Origin: Epiperipatus broadwayi
Lineage: Eukaryota; Onychophora; Udeonychophora; Euonychophora; Peripatidae
Direction: 5' to 3'
NCBI GenBank assembly: GCA_028023455.1
Contig: JAQFVV010012420.1
Span: 1,674,001 to 1,738,000 of the forward strand
DNA: 64,000 nucleotides
This document shows, in pieces, positions 1-11,500 of this stretch. Under the pieces are notes generated by a model. It saw only the letters and a program-made list of their open reading frames with translations. It was not told the DNA's origin and searched no databases. The stretch's first letter is position 1, and each line of letters starts with the position of its first letter. Both the position numbers and the translations under genes were made by a program.

Positions 1-609
1 ACAAATGAGGACCAAATAGCTTGCTGTCCTGAAGCTTACCAAATTCTACTCTAAGTGAACTAACTGCAGAACAACAATTACTTGGACTGGTCTACATTAA
101 GAGAAACCTTCAGTTTCTGAAGGAATAATTATATGTACGCTGATGTATCTAAAGACAAAGAAGCAAAGATAAAGATATATAAATAGCTCGTGAGTTAGTT
201 TAAAATTCTTAAAATGACTTTTAAATTTATAACTTAATAACTTAAAGTAAAACAAGTGAATAATTTGTTTGAGTCACATGCCTTAAAGAAGGAACATAGA
301 CAGTTTTATATATATATTATAAAAAAGTTATTTTAATATTCCTTAAAAAGCCATTTTTAAACCAATATTTTTAAAATTAAAAAAAACTTATAATTAAAAG
401 TCTGATTGTGCAACATATATATAGAGAGAATTATTCTAAAATTTATATTTTAAAAGAAAAAAAGAAGATTTTCAGAAAATCTTTTAGACTGTAAAAGAAA
501 AAGTGAAATTTTAAAATGCATTGATAATTAATCAATGAACTTTATATATTTTCAATGTTAAATCAATTATGAAAATATAATATTATTATTGTAACAAATT
601 AAAATATAT
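1..609. other. AT-rich non-coding stretch
   Basis: No reading frame, repeat family or RNA gene is recognisable. The stretch is A/T-rich with short TA runs near 309-320 and 415-425. Confidence 0.6.
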
Positions 610-857
610 AGTAGTGCCACTCAGTGCAAGCCAGAGTAAACAATTGATGCCAGAAAGTTTGTGCATAAAATCTTTATCTAGTGCTTACTCATCCAAAATC
701 CTCAAACTAATTTCTAGCTTGTGGCTTTCATCAGTGAGGAGCTTTGAATCTGAGAGCACTGTTCATAGATCATAGGATCTAATGCAAACCCTCCAGCAGC
801 CATCTTTTATTTCTACTTAACAGCTTGAGAAAGCATAAGAAATGGTGATCATGTGAA
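610..857 (+). mobile_element. Foldback family A, copy 1 (left arm plus terminal segment)
   Basis: This is a single-arm copy of a palindromic element. Its sequence follows the left arm of the large palindrome at 41259-42009 from the shared block GTAGTGCCACTCAGTGC through TTTGTGCATAAAATC to the block ending in CTACTTAA. It then jumps straight to the outer terminal segment AATGGTGATCATGTGA (843-858), which in the 42 kb copy lies outside the right arm. The inner right arm and loop are missing, so this is an internally deleted derivative. No transposase is encoded. The family resembles a non-autonomous foldback or MITE element, but its superfamily cannot be named from the sequence. Confidence 0.75.
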
Positions 858-1300
858 ATTAAAATATGTGAAATAGACATTGGTGTGTGCCTGCAATTCA
901 ACATGCAGACACATATATATATAAATTTTTAATCATTCATAGTATTTTTTATACAACTGAAAAGTTTAATCATGTATTTATTTTGTTATGATGATTGAAA
1001 TATAGTCATCAAATGTACTGCACCCTGTGTGTATATATCAAATGCATGTCAGATAGACATATTTAGGAAAAAATTAATGTAATTCTATTATTTTGATAAA
1101 TTCAAATTTGTTATGAAAATAAATTAATATATCCCCCTGATATGCAGATATATATATATGGTTTAAGTAAATCTAGTATAGGTATTTGTATTATTAAAAA
1201 TATAAGTTAAAAACTTTAATCTTATGTTATTATAAGACAATTTAAATATGTCCATTTTTAAATTATACTGCACTCTCTGTGCACATATATATATATATAT
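858..1300. other. AT-rich non-coding stretch
   Basis: Several TA dinucleotide tracts are present (around 912-920, 1148-1158 and 1284-1300). Nothing else is recognisable. Confidence 0.6.
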
Positions 1301-1508
1301 AAGTATAGAGGATTTGAACTCAGATTTTCAAGCACCCTTCAACTATCCACACTATCTTATACAACTGATACATATGACCACACACATGGGTGCTTGAAAA
1401 TCTGAGTTCAAATCTTCTATACTTATATATATATATGTATCAGTTGTATGAGATAGTGTGGATAGTTGAAGGGTGCTTGAAAATCTGAGTTCAAATCCTC
1501 TATACTTA
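1301..1508. mobile_element. Foldback family B, compact copy
   Basis: This is an inverted repeat. The left arm (about 1301-1376) opens AAGTATAGAGGATTTGAACT, and the right arm (about 1434-1508) is its near-perfect reverse complement, ending in TCCTCTATACTT. Between them lies an extra truncated copy of the right end (about 1388-1432), so the outer end occurs three times. The arms match the outer ends of the larger family B palindromes at 26531 and 43648, sharing for example ACAACTGATACATATGACCA. The long inner arms of those copies are absent, so this is an internally deleted derivative. The 65-codon minus-strand frame here is a by-product of the repeat. Confidence 0.8.
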
Positions 1509-1759
1509 CAATTAAGCTCCCAGATTTGTGAAGAGTGCCTGGTTTTCAAATATTTATATATATATCAATGAGGGTCAAATAGAACACAAAATTTTAGTCA
1601 TTTTTTTAATTTTATTAGTTGTCAATTGAAATGTATTCCTTGTATATTATAAAATGCACATGTATGCATATATATATATGCATTTGTATAAATTTATTAA
1701 GAGGCATTGAAAATCAATATAATAACTTGAATTTTGTAAGTCACATATATGTAGGTCAC

Positions 1760-2014
1760 AATATAATAATTTTTTTATCATTATATGTTAATCAAAATCA
1801 GAAGATTTCTAATTGTAGAGCCATATTTGAAAGACCTTAATATTTTTATTGTAATTAATAAACTTATATTCAATTGTTAAAAATGCAATATAATAATTTT
1901 TTTATTATTGTATGTTAATCAAAAATCAGAAGGATTCTAATTATAGAGCCATATTCAAAAGCCCTTAATATCATTTTTTTATTATTAATAAACATTTATT
2001 CAATTGTTAAAAAT
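1760..2014. repeat. Two-copy tandem duplication, period about 127 bp
   Basis: AATATAATAATTTTTTTAT begins at 1760 and again at 1887. The following blocks (ATGTTAATCAAAA, TCTAATT.TAGAGCCATATT, CAATTGTTAAAAAT) recur in the same order. The copies differ by scattered substitutions, so the duplication is not recent. Confidence 0.75.
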
Positions 2015-2383
2015 TGTAATCATCATTTCTTGGTCACCATAACAATTGTAGAGCTTGTGTTCTTCTGAGCTACATCAATGTATAATGGCTGATGTATAAA
2101 TGGTGATGTATTTAGTGCTTAAGGAGCATCCAGTAATGATCAATCAACATCCTGGTTGGCAAGATTATATTCTTTATATCTCCTGCATTACATTTTATTT
2201 AATTTAGTCTATTAGAATTTAAGTTTATAGTTGACCAGTACATCAATGGTACTATGTGGCCAGAACATTGATGATGATCAGCAAGTTTTAATGTCCCAGC
2301 ATTTTTGTTTTGATTCTTATGTATTCTGATGGATAATCACTTAGTTGGTGCATCTAAATTAATGTTAAACTAATTACCCCAAG
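2015..2383. other. Non-coding stretch
   Basis: No frame or repeat family is recognised. The base composition is less AT-extreme than the flanks. Confidence 0.5.
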
Positions 2384-2455
2384 ATGACAATAGCTCAATA
2401 GTTAGCCTGGTCTACAAAAGACCCATTGCAAATCCAGCCACAAAATGGACTGTTG
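2384..2455 (+). repeat. tRNA-like sequence (SINE head or tRNA pseudogene)
   Basis: TAGCTCAATAG (2391-2401) matches the RNA polymerase III A-box consensus TRGYNNARNNG at every position. GGTCT..AGACC behind it could form an anticodon stem. TTGCAAATCC (about 2436-2445) resembles a B box. No complete acceptor stem or CCA is seen, so this is a tRNA-derived relic and not a working tRNA. Confidence 0.45.
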
Positions 2456-2784
2456 ATTTATTGTATTGATGTATTTTGATAGATCATTTATGATGATGAA
2501 TGATTATTACTTTTGGAGAGTGATGGTGAACTTATAGTTAACTATAGTGATGTCTCAAAGTGATCTATTATGCTCGTCCCTTTTGAGATTAAATTTTATT
2601 CTAATTTATTTTTAACTTGAGAATAAAATTAGAATTCCTCAGATCCCTCATGATTTAAATCCCAATTTTTTATTGATTTACAAATGGCTAACCTATTTAG
2701 GATGGTTGATGTTCACATACTGGTGAACATCACCCCAGGTATGGCCCCACATTTCCCCATAGTGTTACAATATATATATATATA
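2456..2784. other. Non-coding stretch with a short hairpin
   Basis: ATTTTATTCT and AGAATAAAAT form a 10-bp inverted pair near 2593-2630. Nothing else is recognised. Confidence 0.5.
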
Positions 2785-2850
2785 CAGGGCTTGAATTGAT
2801 CCCAAGATCCAAAACTACAGACCCTGATACTATAACACTATGCTATGTCA
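2785..2850 (-). repeat. tRNA-like sequence, minus strand
   Basis: Read on the minus strand, TAGCATAGTGT matches the A box with one mismatch. About 35 bases further on, GGGATCAATTCAAGCCC resembles a T arm with a B box. It is followed by a TA tract (2770-2784). The similar TAGCATAGTG box near 43055 suggests a shared source. This is probably a SINE head. Confidence 0.45.
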
Positions 2851-3044
2851 AAAAAAATGTTGGTATCTATAGAATATGGTTGATGAATTTATCTACACAA
2901 CTGTTGTCTAATATACTACAGATTTATTGTAATTATTATGAAGCAATATTTTTAAATAAAATTATTTTTAAAAAAAATGATTAATAATCTATCATATTTA
3001 AGTGAAAGTGATTTAGAAATCTCAAATGTTTATTACCTATAAAT

Positions 3045-3485
3045 TAGTTAATTATCAGGGCTACATGTAGCCAATATGCTCAATTCAGTGCAATGATAGG
3101 GTATATAATATATTTCAAACAATTGTCACAAAACTAAGTTAAAAAAAAAGCAATCTTCTCCTATTTACATAAAAAATATTTACAATCAGAATGTGTTTCT
3201 AACAATTGAATGATTCAGACATTTAACCATTTTCATTTACATCTAAATTGTATTAATTATCATGGTGGTGTGATATCTGACTATGTGGTTCAGCACAGTG
3301 TTAGAATATAGAATATATACTGTAATATATTTTGAGTAATTGTCACAAAGTAGAAAAAGTAATCCTTTTATGTTTAAATAAAAAATATTTAAAATCAGAA
3401 CATGTTTTTAACAACATAATAATTTGAAACCTAAACATTTTCATTCATATATAAATTTTATTACTTATTGTGCTGCCATGGTACC
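3045..3485. repeat. Diverged two-copy tandem duplication, period about 210 bp
   Basis: The blocks AATTGTCACAAA, ATAAAAAATATTTA.AATCAGAA and CATTTTCATT appear in the same order around 3122-3235 and again around 3337-3445. Divergence is clear and indels separate the copies. The function is unknown. Confidence 0.65.
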
Positions 3486-4040
3486 CCCATTGATGAAGCA
3501 CTTTTGTGTCCCACATAATTTGGACATCTGCATGCATTAGTCTTTGTTTTCCAAATTTATACCAGTATCCATTTTTAAATAACAGGAGAAAAATCCATTA
3601 AATACCATTCTTACTTAACTTTATGTTCTAAAGAAAGCAATAGAAACAACAATCAGAGGCAAGAATGAGCAATCTTTAAAACCAAAAAATGTTAAACATT
3701 ATTCTGTGGGGGAGGGGGGATGTAGTTTTATATCTAAAATCATTAGTTATAAAACTTGGTATTTGTTTGAATATCTTTAAGTTAAAAAATAATTAATTTA
3801 AAACAAATTATCTGTTTGATTTTGTTTTATAATTAAAAATTTTATTAATATATATAAACTTGTTTATTTTTAATATTTGCAATACAATAAATGACAAAAT
3901 TTACTCATAATTATATTTATAACTTTAGAATCATAAATTTTAAAGAATATTCTTAAGCTAACTATAGTTATCTTGTGACTCTAAAGCCCAAATATTCTGT
4001 AATCAGGACAACATTATCATAATCTTTAAGATGAGGAATT
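3486..4040. other. AT-rich non-coding stretch
   Basis: A G-rich run (GGGGGAGGGGGGA) lies near 3708-3720. Nothing else is recognisable. Confidence 0.5.
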
Positions 4041-4357
4041 AAAACATAAGCAAAACTCTCCTTACAGTAGTACCATCCAGTGCAAGTCAGAGTAATTAAT
4101 GGATGCAAGAAAGTTTGTGCATAAACTCCCTATCTAGTGCCTACTTCATCCAATATCTCCATATCTGTTTCTAGTTTTTGACTTTTAACAGCTAGTCTGG
4201 GAATATTGGACGAGTGGGTATTAGATAGGGATTTTATGCACAGACCTTCTTGCATCCATTTATTACTTTGGCTTACACTGCAGAAAACTACTGTATGGAG
4301 ACCTTTGCTTCAGTTTAACAGCTTGGACACACATAGAAAATGGTGATCATGTGAAAA
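4041..4357. mobile_element. Foldback family A, copy 2 (short palindrome)
   Basis: The left arm (about 4050-4172) runs from AAAACTCTCCTTACAGTAG to CCAATATCTCCA. The right arm (about 4193-4315) is its reverse complement, running from GTCTGGGAATATTGGA to TACTGTATGGAGA. A loop of about 20 bases lies between them. Outside the right arm is the family terminal block AATGGTGATCATGTGA, as in copy 1 and the 42 kb copy. Compared with the 42 kb copy, the inner half of both arms is deleted. Confidence 0.8.
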
Positions 4358-4995
4358 AGAAGAATTATTTATTTTATTCTTTTTATTTTATTTATTTTTA
4401 TACCATAACCAAGTTTTTAAAATATTAAAATGTTTTGCCAATTATTATTTCTGAACTAAAGAATATGTTTGATATTTAATATAAAAATCATTATTCAATC
4501 ATTATTTTATTTTTTCTATTTACTATTAAATTTAGATTTTATTATATAAACTTTTGGTAATTTTTTTGTTGTTTGTTTTTGCATATCTTTTATCAGTAAT
4601 GTCTTATGCTCACCGTGAAATAGATCCTGAGATGTAGTAACATGTAGATAGGTGGGATTTATGCTTTATCATAAATATACTGACTCGATTTATACTACTA
4701 TAATATCTCATATAACAGAAGTTAAGTCAGTAATTATGAAAGAAAGCCTATTATATCATAATATATTTTAGGTTAAACACTATTCACACTAACTAAAATA
4801 TAATCTTCAGTACTCTAGTATAAAATTTTATCACATGGATTGACATCAGTGGTTTTTCAGAAAATAAACTATCTACACATTATCCCATTATTCTGATATT
4901 TAAGTTGCATTTTCAACAAGACTACCATTATAAAAGTAGTGGCTTGAATTAGAATTCAAAAATATATACCTCCGTAGTAAAATATATAATTGTAA

Positions 4996-5305
4996 ATATA
5001 TGCAAGCAGTCAGTACTTAAACAATACCAATATCAATAGCAATCAACAATCTATTTATTATCAAGGCAACCTCCTTATAATAATAATGGTGGGAATCCAC
5101 TTTTATTTATGATTTCATATGTTGATATAGACACTAAAGATTGCAACTTGAATACAGACAGTGAAATTATTAATTTAAAGAAGTATAAATAAACCTCATT
5201 AAGCAAGTAAATATAGCCTGTTATGAAAGCAGACTAACAAATAGTCATTTATAACTTTCAAATTGCAATTATGACTTTCAAACTATATCTCTACTACTTA
5301 GATAA
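4996..5305 (+). repeat. Dispersed repeat family C, copy 1
   Basis: About 310 bp match the reverse complement of 51255-51570. Blocks in common and in order include ACTTAAACAAT, CAATCAACAAT, AAAGATTGCAACTTGA, TGAAATTATTAATT, CAGACTAACAAATAGTCA and TCAAATTGCAATTATGACTT. No coding potential or palindrome is seen, so this is an unclassified interspersed repeat. Confidence 0.75.
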
Positions 5306-5465
5306 TACACTTAATAATGCTTGAGGCTAGATAGATTTATACATTAGAGCTACCAAGGATAGGTGGATACATTCTATCCTTGTTTGACATTTAGAGTGCT
5401 TTTAAGTCATAAGCTTGGAGAAAGATGATTTATTTCCTTTGTTTACATATACATTGAGCTATGTT

Positions 5466-5530
5466 TAATTTAAAGGTTATAAATATACATGAAAGCAGTC
5501 AACACTTAAACAGCATCAATATTAATAATA
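5466..5530 (+). repeat. Family C, partial second copy
   Basis: ATAAATATACATGAAAGCAG followed by TCAACACTTAAACAGCATCA repeats the first 50 or so bases of the family C copy that starts near 4996. It breaks off after about 60 bases. Confidence 0.55.
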
Positions 5531-8500
5531 CTATAGTAAAATGTACATGGTTTGTGTATGTTTTTTAATTGTCATATCTGATTCTGAATCAACAGTAATT
5601 TTCATTTCCTTATTTGTTATCTTTATCATTTTATTTCAAACAACATATGATAATATATTAATAGCATTTGTACAATAATTTTATTAATTCTTGAGATTGG
5701 TCATAAGATAACAATATTATGTCAAATATATATTTATAAGAACATATGGGGTTTTGATGCACTTTAATATGAATGAAAAGTGAAATAATGTTATGATTAT
5801 TTTAACCTATGAATACATATCTTTTGGCACCAAAGTTTGATACTTTTATTGAATAAAATTTAAGCAGCAGAAGAGTAGACTGTTTCTGTGAACATAGTTG
5901 GTCTTTCTGAAATTTTATTTTTTAGAGATGATAGAAAATGTATAAATAAAAAAACAATTGAAATCCCTGACATCTGTATTTACATTTTATGATAGCATGA
6001 GTTTATATTGCACTTTCCCAAAAAGCTTTTGAGATAATATACTTCAAATGATGTTGCAGAGTAATGTAATTTACTTCAAGAATTAATATTAATATTTTGT
6101 TAGCAGGATAATTTGCATTTCTCAGAAGTATTATGTTGCTTACTAACCTCATGTTTTTTTAAAATTTAAATGTCAATATAAAACTGTGATATCTTAATTT
6201 TGCAATTAAAATTGGAATATTTTGGTTCTGTTTTATTTCTGTTAAGGGTATAGAAATCATTTACAGATGCTTAAAAAAATTTAAAACATTGTTGTTGTTG
6301 TTCTTGTTTTTAATTTATCACTATGATGTTTATTTAACACCACACTTTCTATTTGTGGCATTATTTATGAGTAGAATCAAAGCTTATCATTTCTTTGCTT
6401 CATCAAAACACTATCACTGCATAATAATGATGTTTTAATATTTTGTAAAACTTACACACAATCCTTTTTTTACAATACTACAGTTGAAAATTTATGTACT
6501 AACAATTAATATAAACTTTTCATTCCCTATCATTTTCAGAATTTTTCAATTTTAAGTAAGTATTATATAATATCCATGTCTCATATAACTTTCTGCTTAT
6601 CTTTATTGTGTTTAAATGTAGTGGAAAATATTTTTAATTAATGAAGTATGTTCAATTGTCTTGGAGAAAAAATGCCCATAGATTTTCAGCATAGATTTCA
6701 TATTTTTACTCAGTATTAGAGGGACTTTAACTCTAGTAATCAATAATTTAAATCCAAGTTTTTTTAAGAATTGATTGGAGAGCAATTCATCTAATATAGT
6801 TTAGTAGAGTATTTGATCTGATAGATCTTTTAAAAACTTACTGCTGTTGTCTAGTAGTTGAATCAGATTTCATTGCAAAAATATAGGCTCCTTTTGTGAC
6901 TTTGTAAGTTTTCTAAAATTTTTGCTAATTTTTTCATGGGTTTAGTTTTTAATCAAAACCTAGTGGAAAAACAACAACAAATAAACCCATGAATCAAAGC
7001 ATATTTCTTCCTGATAACTCAGTTATTAATCAAGTTTGCTTAAGTGCAGGTATAAAAAAGCTTGTACTGTAGGGGAAAAAATCATATTTTAAAATAATAA
7101 AGTAAAAATTAAAAATCGATATTACAAATTGCAAAGTAGTAAAATTTGACTAACTTTATTAAAACGGCTTAGCTTTACATTATGAATTTCTAGTTATGGT
7201 TATTGAGTCATCAGAAACAGATGAGAAGGAAAATAAATGAATAAAAGCTAATAACTCAAAACTTCTAACTTCTGTCATTTAGATTTATTTTTTTATTATT
7301 ATTTTCAAAAATAAATTAAAATACCAAAATTTAAATTTGTATAGCCAAAATTTTTTAGAGAAATAATATTATGAGCTTATGTTATTATTTTAAATTATAT
7401 GCATATCCATAATATCTCCCTCTCCCCATATATGTAATTTTTATATCTATGATTTTAATTATCTGTAATTACAAAATAATAGTAAATTGAATTTATATAA
7501 AAAAGTAGAAATTAATAATAAAAAAAGAGATTTCTAAATTTTTATTTTTTGTCCATAGAACAAATGCAAGTATACATCCACATTTTCATCTATAATTGTT
7601 ATACACTTTTTTGACATGCATATGCATGTTTCCCACTATTATATATATATGTACACGAAGGTGTTTGTGTGTTAAAAAGGCAATTTGTAATACAGTTTGA
7701 TATTGTTTGTGAATTTTAGCCATTGAAACATGAATTTAAATCAAATATTACAGATATGATGATTGTTATATGTAGACATATACAAGCAATACATAGAATT
7801 TAAGCACACAATTTTGATTATATCCTTTTTAAGATTATAATCTCTCATTTTATATAAAAACATATATATATATATAACACTCCTTTGAAACATTAGCCTT
7901 ATCAACCTTTTATATAAATATCTCAAAGTAATATTTATTTTCCAAGTGAGAATTCATTAACATATGTTTGCAGATATATGTAGGGTTTGCCTCATTGATG
8001 TAATATTAAATATACATTATGCAGATTAAAACCAATGGCTTATTTGCAACAGTACACAAATTATTAAATATCAACATTGACATATTAAATATATACTAAA
8101 TAATAAATGAACTGCAACTAGAATCTATATAAATAAATAATCCACATGTTTTTCGGATACTTTATTGCTCATATAGATCATAAACATAGCTACTTAAATT
8201 TTTAAATATTGGATTTTTTGTAAACAGTAATTAAAATAAATATGAAACTTTAGAATTTAAATAAATTCTTGCAGTGAGAGGGTCTGGTATACCAAAAACC
8301 ATATGATGCCAAAAATCTGGATCCAAAGATAATTTATCATATTTTTAATCTTTCTTATCTGTAAATTAATAGTTTTTTCAGCCTAGAGTAAATTCTAAAT
8401 GAACAATCAGTGAATTGTCAGAGATAGGATTCTTACATATCTGATATTTCTTCTCTAAAACTATACAAAATATTGTTTCTGCATAAAGGAACCCACTTCA

Positions 8501-9229
8501 TTTTCATTCAATGTTTGAAATTACTTAAATGAAACTTAATAAAGTGTACGACAAATTATTCATGGATACAGAGTTTTGGAGAGAAAATAGGATTAGTTTA
8601 TATAGAAAAGAAAAATATATATATGAGGCAAATTACCTATAGATCCTACAATTTTTTCAACAGAGCAATAAATTATTAGATAGTTCATCATTATCAACAT
8701 TTTCAATCATTATCAATTCATTTCATAAAAAAGTTTTCTTTATATTTATTCCATAACTTCTTTTTCTACTTCACTCCAGACATTTTTTTTTATATCTTTT
8801 AAAAAATATTGGGATCTAAGATTTTACTTGACCATCTAATTATTGTAATCTTTTATTTCTTCATCCAATGGTGTTTTCAGCCAATTTGATATTTTATTTA
8901 ACTTCTTGTCTTCCTCAAGTTCAATTGTGGAATTCCTTATTTAAAGGGCTATATCATAATTAAATAAAGTTGGGAAAATAAAAAGAAATTAAAACCATTG
9001 CAGTCTAATAATATATTATAATATGATAGTAGAAAAGTTTTATTCTTGATAATTAACTTGTAATTGACCTGATTACAACTGCATTTGTTTTGCATCTTTA
9101 TTGATTCACTTTTATATGTGTTTCTTTTGTGTAGTGACTTTTATTTGACCATAATCTTTTTATATATATTTTATTTTATATTTTTATTTAGAATTACTAA
9201 TATTCATTTGTTTTTCCTAATATATATAT
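5531..9229. other. AT-rich non-coding stretch
   Basis: No frame longer than about 61 codons, no retroelement motif and no repeat shared with the rest of the window was found. There is one 12-bp hairpin, TTCATGGGTTTA with TAAACCCATGAA, at about 6935-6991. TA tracts occur near 7640, 7862 and 8612. Confidence 0.5.
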
Positions 9230-9607
9230 AATTATATAACTAAATATTTGTAAATACAGTAACTAAATAATTAAAAAATTTTATCCACTTAGGAGCTGTT
9301 TTTTTATGACCATAATAAATCATGTATTTATGGTTTTGACTTCAATTTTAACAGTGTAAAAATATTGCAAATTGAAAAAAATAACAGTAAAAGAAAAATA
9401 AAGGAGGCTATGCTAATATACAAATATAAACATGACTTAATTAACAGGCAAGCAGCAAACGTTAAGATCACGGAATTGTGGGAAAGTTAGCATGTCAAAG
9501 CTTTAGTTGACACAGATTACTGGGATAATTGAAAGCGCTCCCAAGTGGATAAAAAATTTTAATTATTTAGTTACTATATTTACAAATATTTAGTTATATA
9601 ATTACGT
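9230..9607. mobile_element. MITE-like element with terminal inverted repeats of about 65 bp
   Basis: The left end (9230-9296) reads ATTATATAACTAAATATTTG... and closes with ATCCACTTAGGAGCT. The right end (about 9541-9607) is its reverse complement, starting AGCGCTCCCAAGTGGAT and ending AAATATTTAGTTATATAAT. Between the arms is about 245 bp of AT-rich sequence with no transposase frame. The outermost bases are TA-rich, which would suit TA-targeting elements, but no target duplication can be delimited against the TA background. It is non-autonomous and of unknown superfamily. Confidence 0.75.
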
Positions 9608-9707
9608 ATATTGCTTTCAAAATACAGACATCGAATCATAATATTATTACATATATATATATATATGTTATACTTAATGTTTTCACAGTTATATGATGTA
9701 GATAAAT

Positions 9708-9801
9708 TATAACTTTTTGGGCTATAGGTTAACTTTTGCTATTCCGTCAAAATATCGATGTTTAATGGAAAACAATACACGGTATAGCCCAAAAAGTTAT
9801 A
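9708..9801. mobile_element. Short hairpin element, 19-bp perfect stem
   Basis: TATAACTTTTTGGGCTATA (9708-9726) is the exact reverse complement of 9783-9801, and 56 bases lie between. TA tracts flank it on both sides. The loop has several CG dinucleotides, unusual for this window. It could be a very small mariner-type MITE or a structured RNA locus. Confidence 0.55.
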
Positions 9802-11077
9802 TATATATATAAAAGAAATTGTTTTACTTTCATATAAAAATCAGTAACTGGAAATATTTTTTGTATCATTTATTGCAACAATCCAAGAATGAAATTTTGA
9901 TATAAATTGATAATCTTTTAATGTATTGTATATGTCTTTTAAATCTAAGATATAAAGATTTTCTTAATGATGCAATTATTAATAAGACTACTTATATCTG
10001 TATATTTTAATAGTAAGGCTCAATTCATTTTAAATATTATCATTCTGTTTATTTTTTTCTTCTATTTATTTATTTTTTAGAAATATCTATTTGACTATCT
10101 ATTTGTATGGCTGTTTTCCTGATCTTATACCTACTTATGTATTTAGATACCTATCTTCTTATCTATTCAATTACCCACTTACCTGCTTTTTTTTTCTCTC
10201 CATCTATCTGCTTATCTAGATTTACCATTCATGTGTAAATTGTGCTTTTATTGTTTTTTAAATATATTGCATATTTTGTCAAAATCATAAATGTTAAGGA
10301 GCAATTCACATGACATTGTATAAATTAAAATTACTCAAGTAGTAGGCTCAGATCTCTATTAGCGATATTTTATTGTTTTTAATTATGCAAAGAGTCACGT
10401 AACTTAATAAAATTTAATTTATTATATTTTTCTAATCATCAAACAAAGATATGAGCTATACATAAAATCATTTTTACTTTACATTTATATAATTGACTGG
10501 AAATAAATTTAATTAAATAATTCAAAACATTTTACTTAAAACAATAAATAAAATAAATATTTGATTATTTTTATGATTAAATAATACTTTTAAATGCAAG
10601 AAAAAAAGAGTAATCATGTAATTCATCATCATAGCACCATTTTTTTTTGTTTATAAAGTCATTACTTATCTTTCTTCGTAAGTAAATCCTTTTTTAAATT
10701 TTTTTTTAACTTAGAAAAATGTATAGTTTGTTTATCTAAACACAGTCATTTCTACTTTTGAACTATAAAGAAAATAATATCAAATAATTTTTGTTAAGAA
10801 ATTATGGAAAACAATAATAATATAGTATGGTCAATGATAATTATTAATATTATTATTGATCTTAACTTTTGTTGTTAAAAAAATTTCGAACATAAAGCCT
10901 ACTTTATAGAATATTTACAAAAAGCACCTATCACTACCCAGTTCATCAAAGCACAATAATAACTTTACTTTATCATTTTGATTAAATATTAAAATATTTT
11001 TATAATGTCAAAATTGAATTATTTTTTTAAATAAAAGGAAAAGATTATTATTATTGTTATTATTGTTGTTTATTGTT
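9802..11077. other. AT-rich stretch with a decayed tetranucleotide repeat
   Basis: Between about 10085 and 10225 the motif TATC/TATT recurs irregularly (CTATCTATTTG, CTTCTTATCTATT, CCATCTATCTGCTTATCTAG). This looks like an old microsatellite. Nothing else is recognised. Confidence 0.5.
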
Positions 11078-11500
11078 ATTAAACCACTAAACATCACATG
11101 ATCACTATCTCTTATGCAAGCACATAACTGTTATTAAACAGGCAAAATTAAACACCAAAATGTATGGGTGCTGAACTGAGCTCAGACCATATGACTATAT
11201 AAGCTATTGAACTTGGATTGAATATATTATTGTGTTTTTAATTTCATTCTCATAGTTTTGTTGTTAAGTAGAGATAAAAGGTGGCTGCTGGAGGGTTGCA
11301 TTAGATCCTAAAATCTAGGTGCAGTGCTTTTAGATCAAGGCTCCTCCCTGACTAAGGCCACAAACCAGAAACTAGTCTGGGGATATTGGATGAATAGGCA
11401 CTAGATGGGGATTTTTATGCATAAGCCTTCTGGCATCCATTGATTACTCTGGTTGGCATAGGGTGGCAATACTGTATGGAGAGTTTTGCCTGTTTAATTA
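11078..11500 (-). mobile_element. Foldback family A, copy 3 (left arm mostly deleted)
   Basis: The copy starts with the family terminal block in reverse (AAACCACTAAACATCACATG) and CATAACTGTTATTAAACAGG, the counterparts of 42010-42059. It then jumps to the inner part of the arm (ACACCAAAATGTATGGGTGC, matching 41660-41680). From there it runs to TACTGTATGGAGAGTTTTGC, the outer end of the other arm. So one arm is nearly complete and the other is cut to about 30 bases. It is flanked by a TTA-rich tract on the left and a (TTC)n tract at 11515-11536. Confidence 0.8.
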
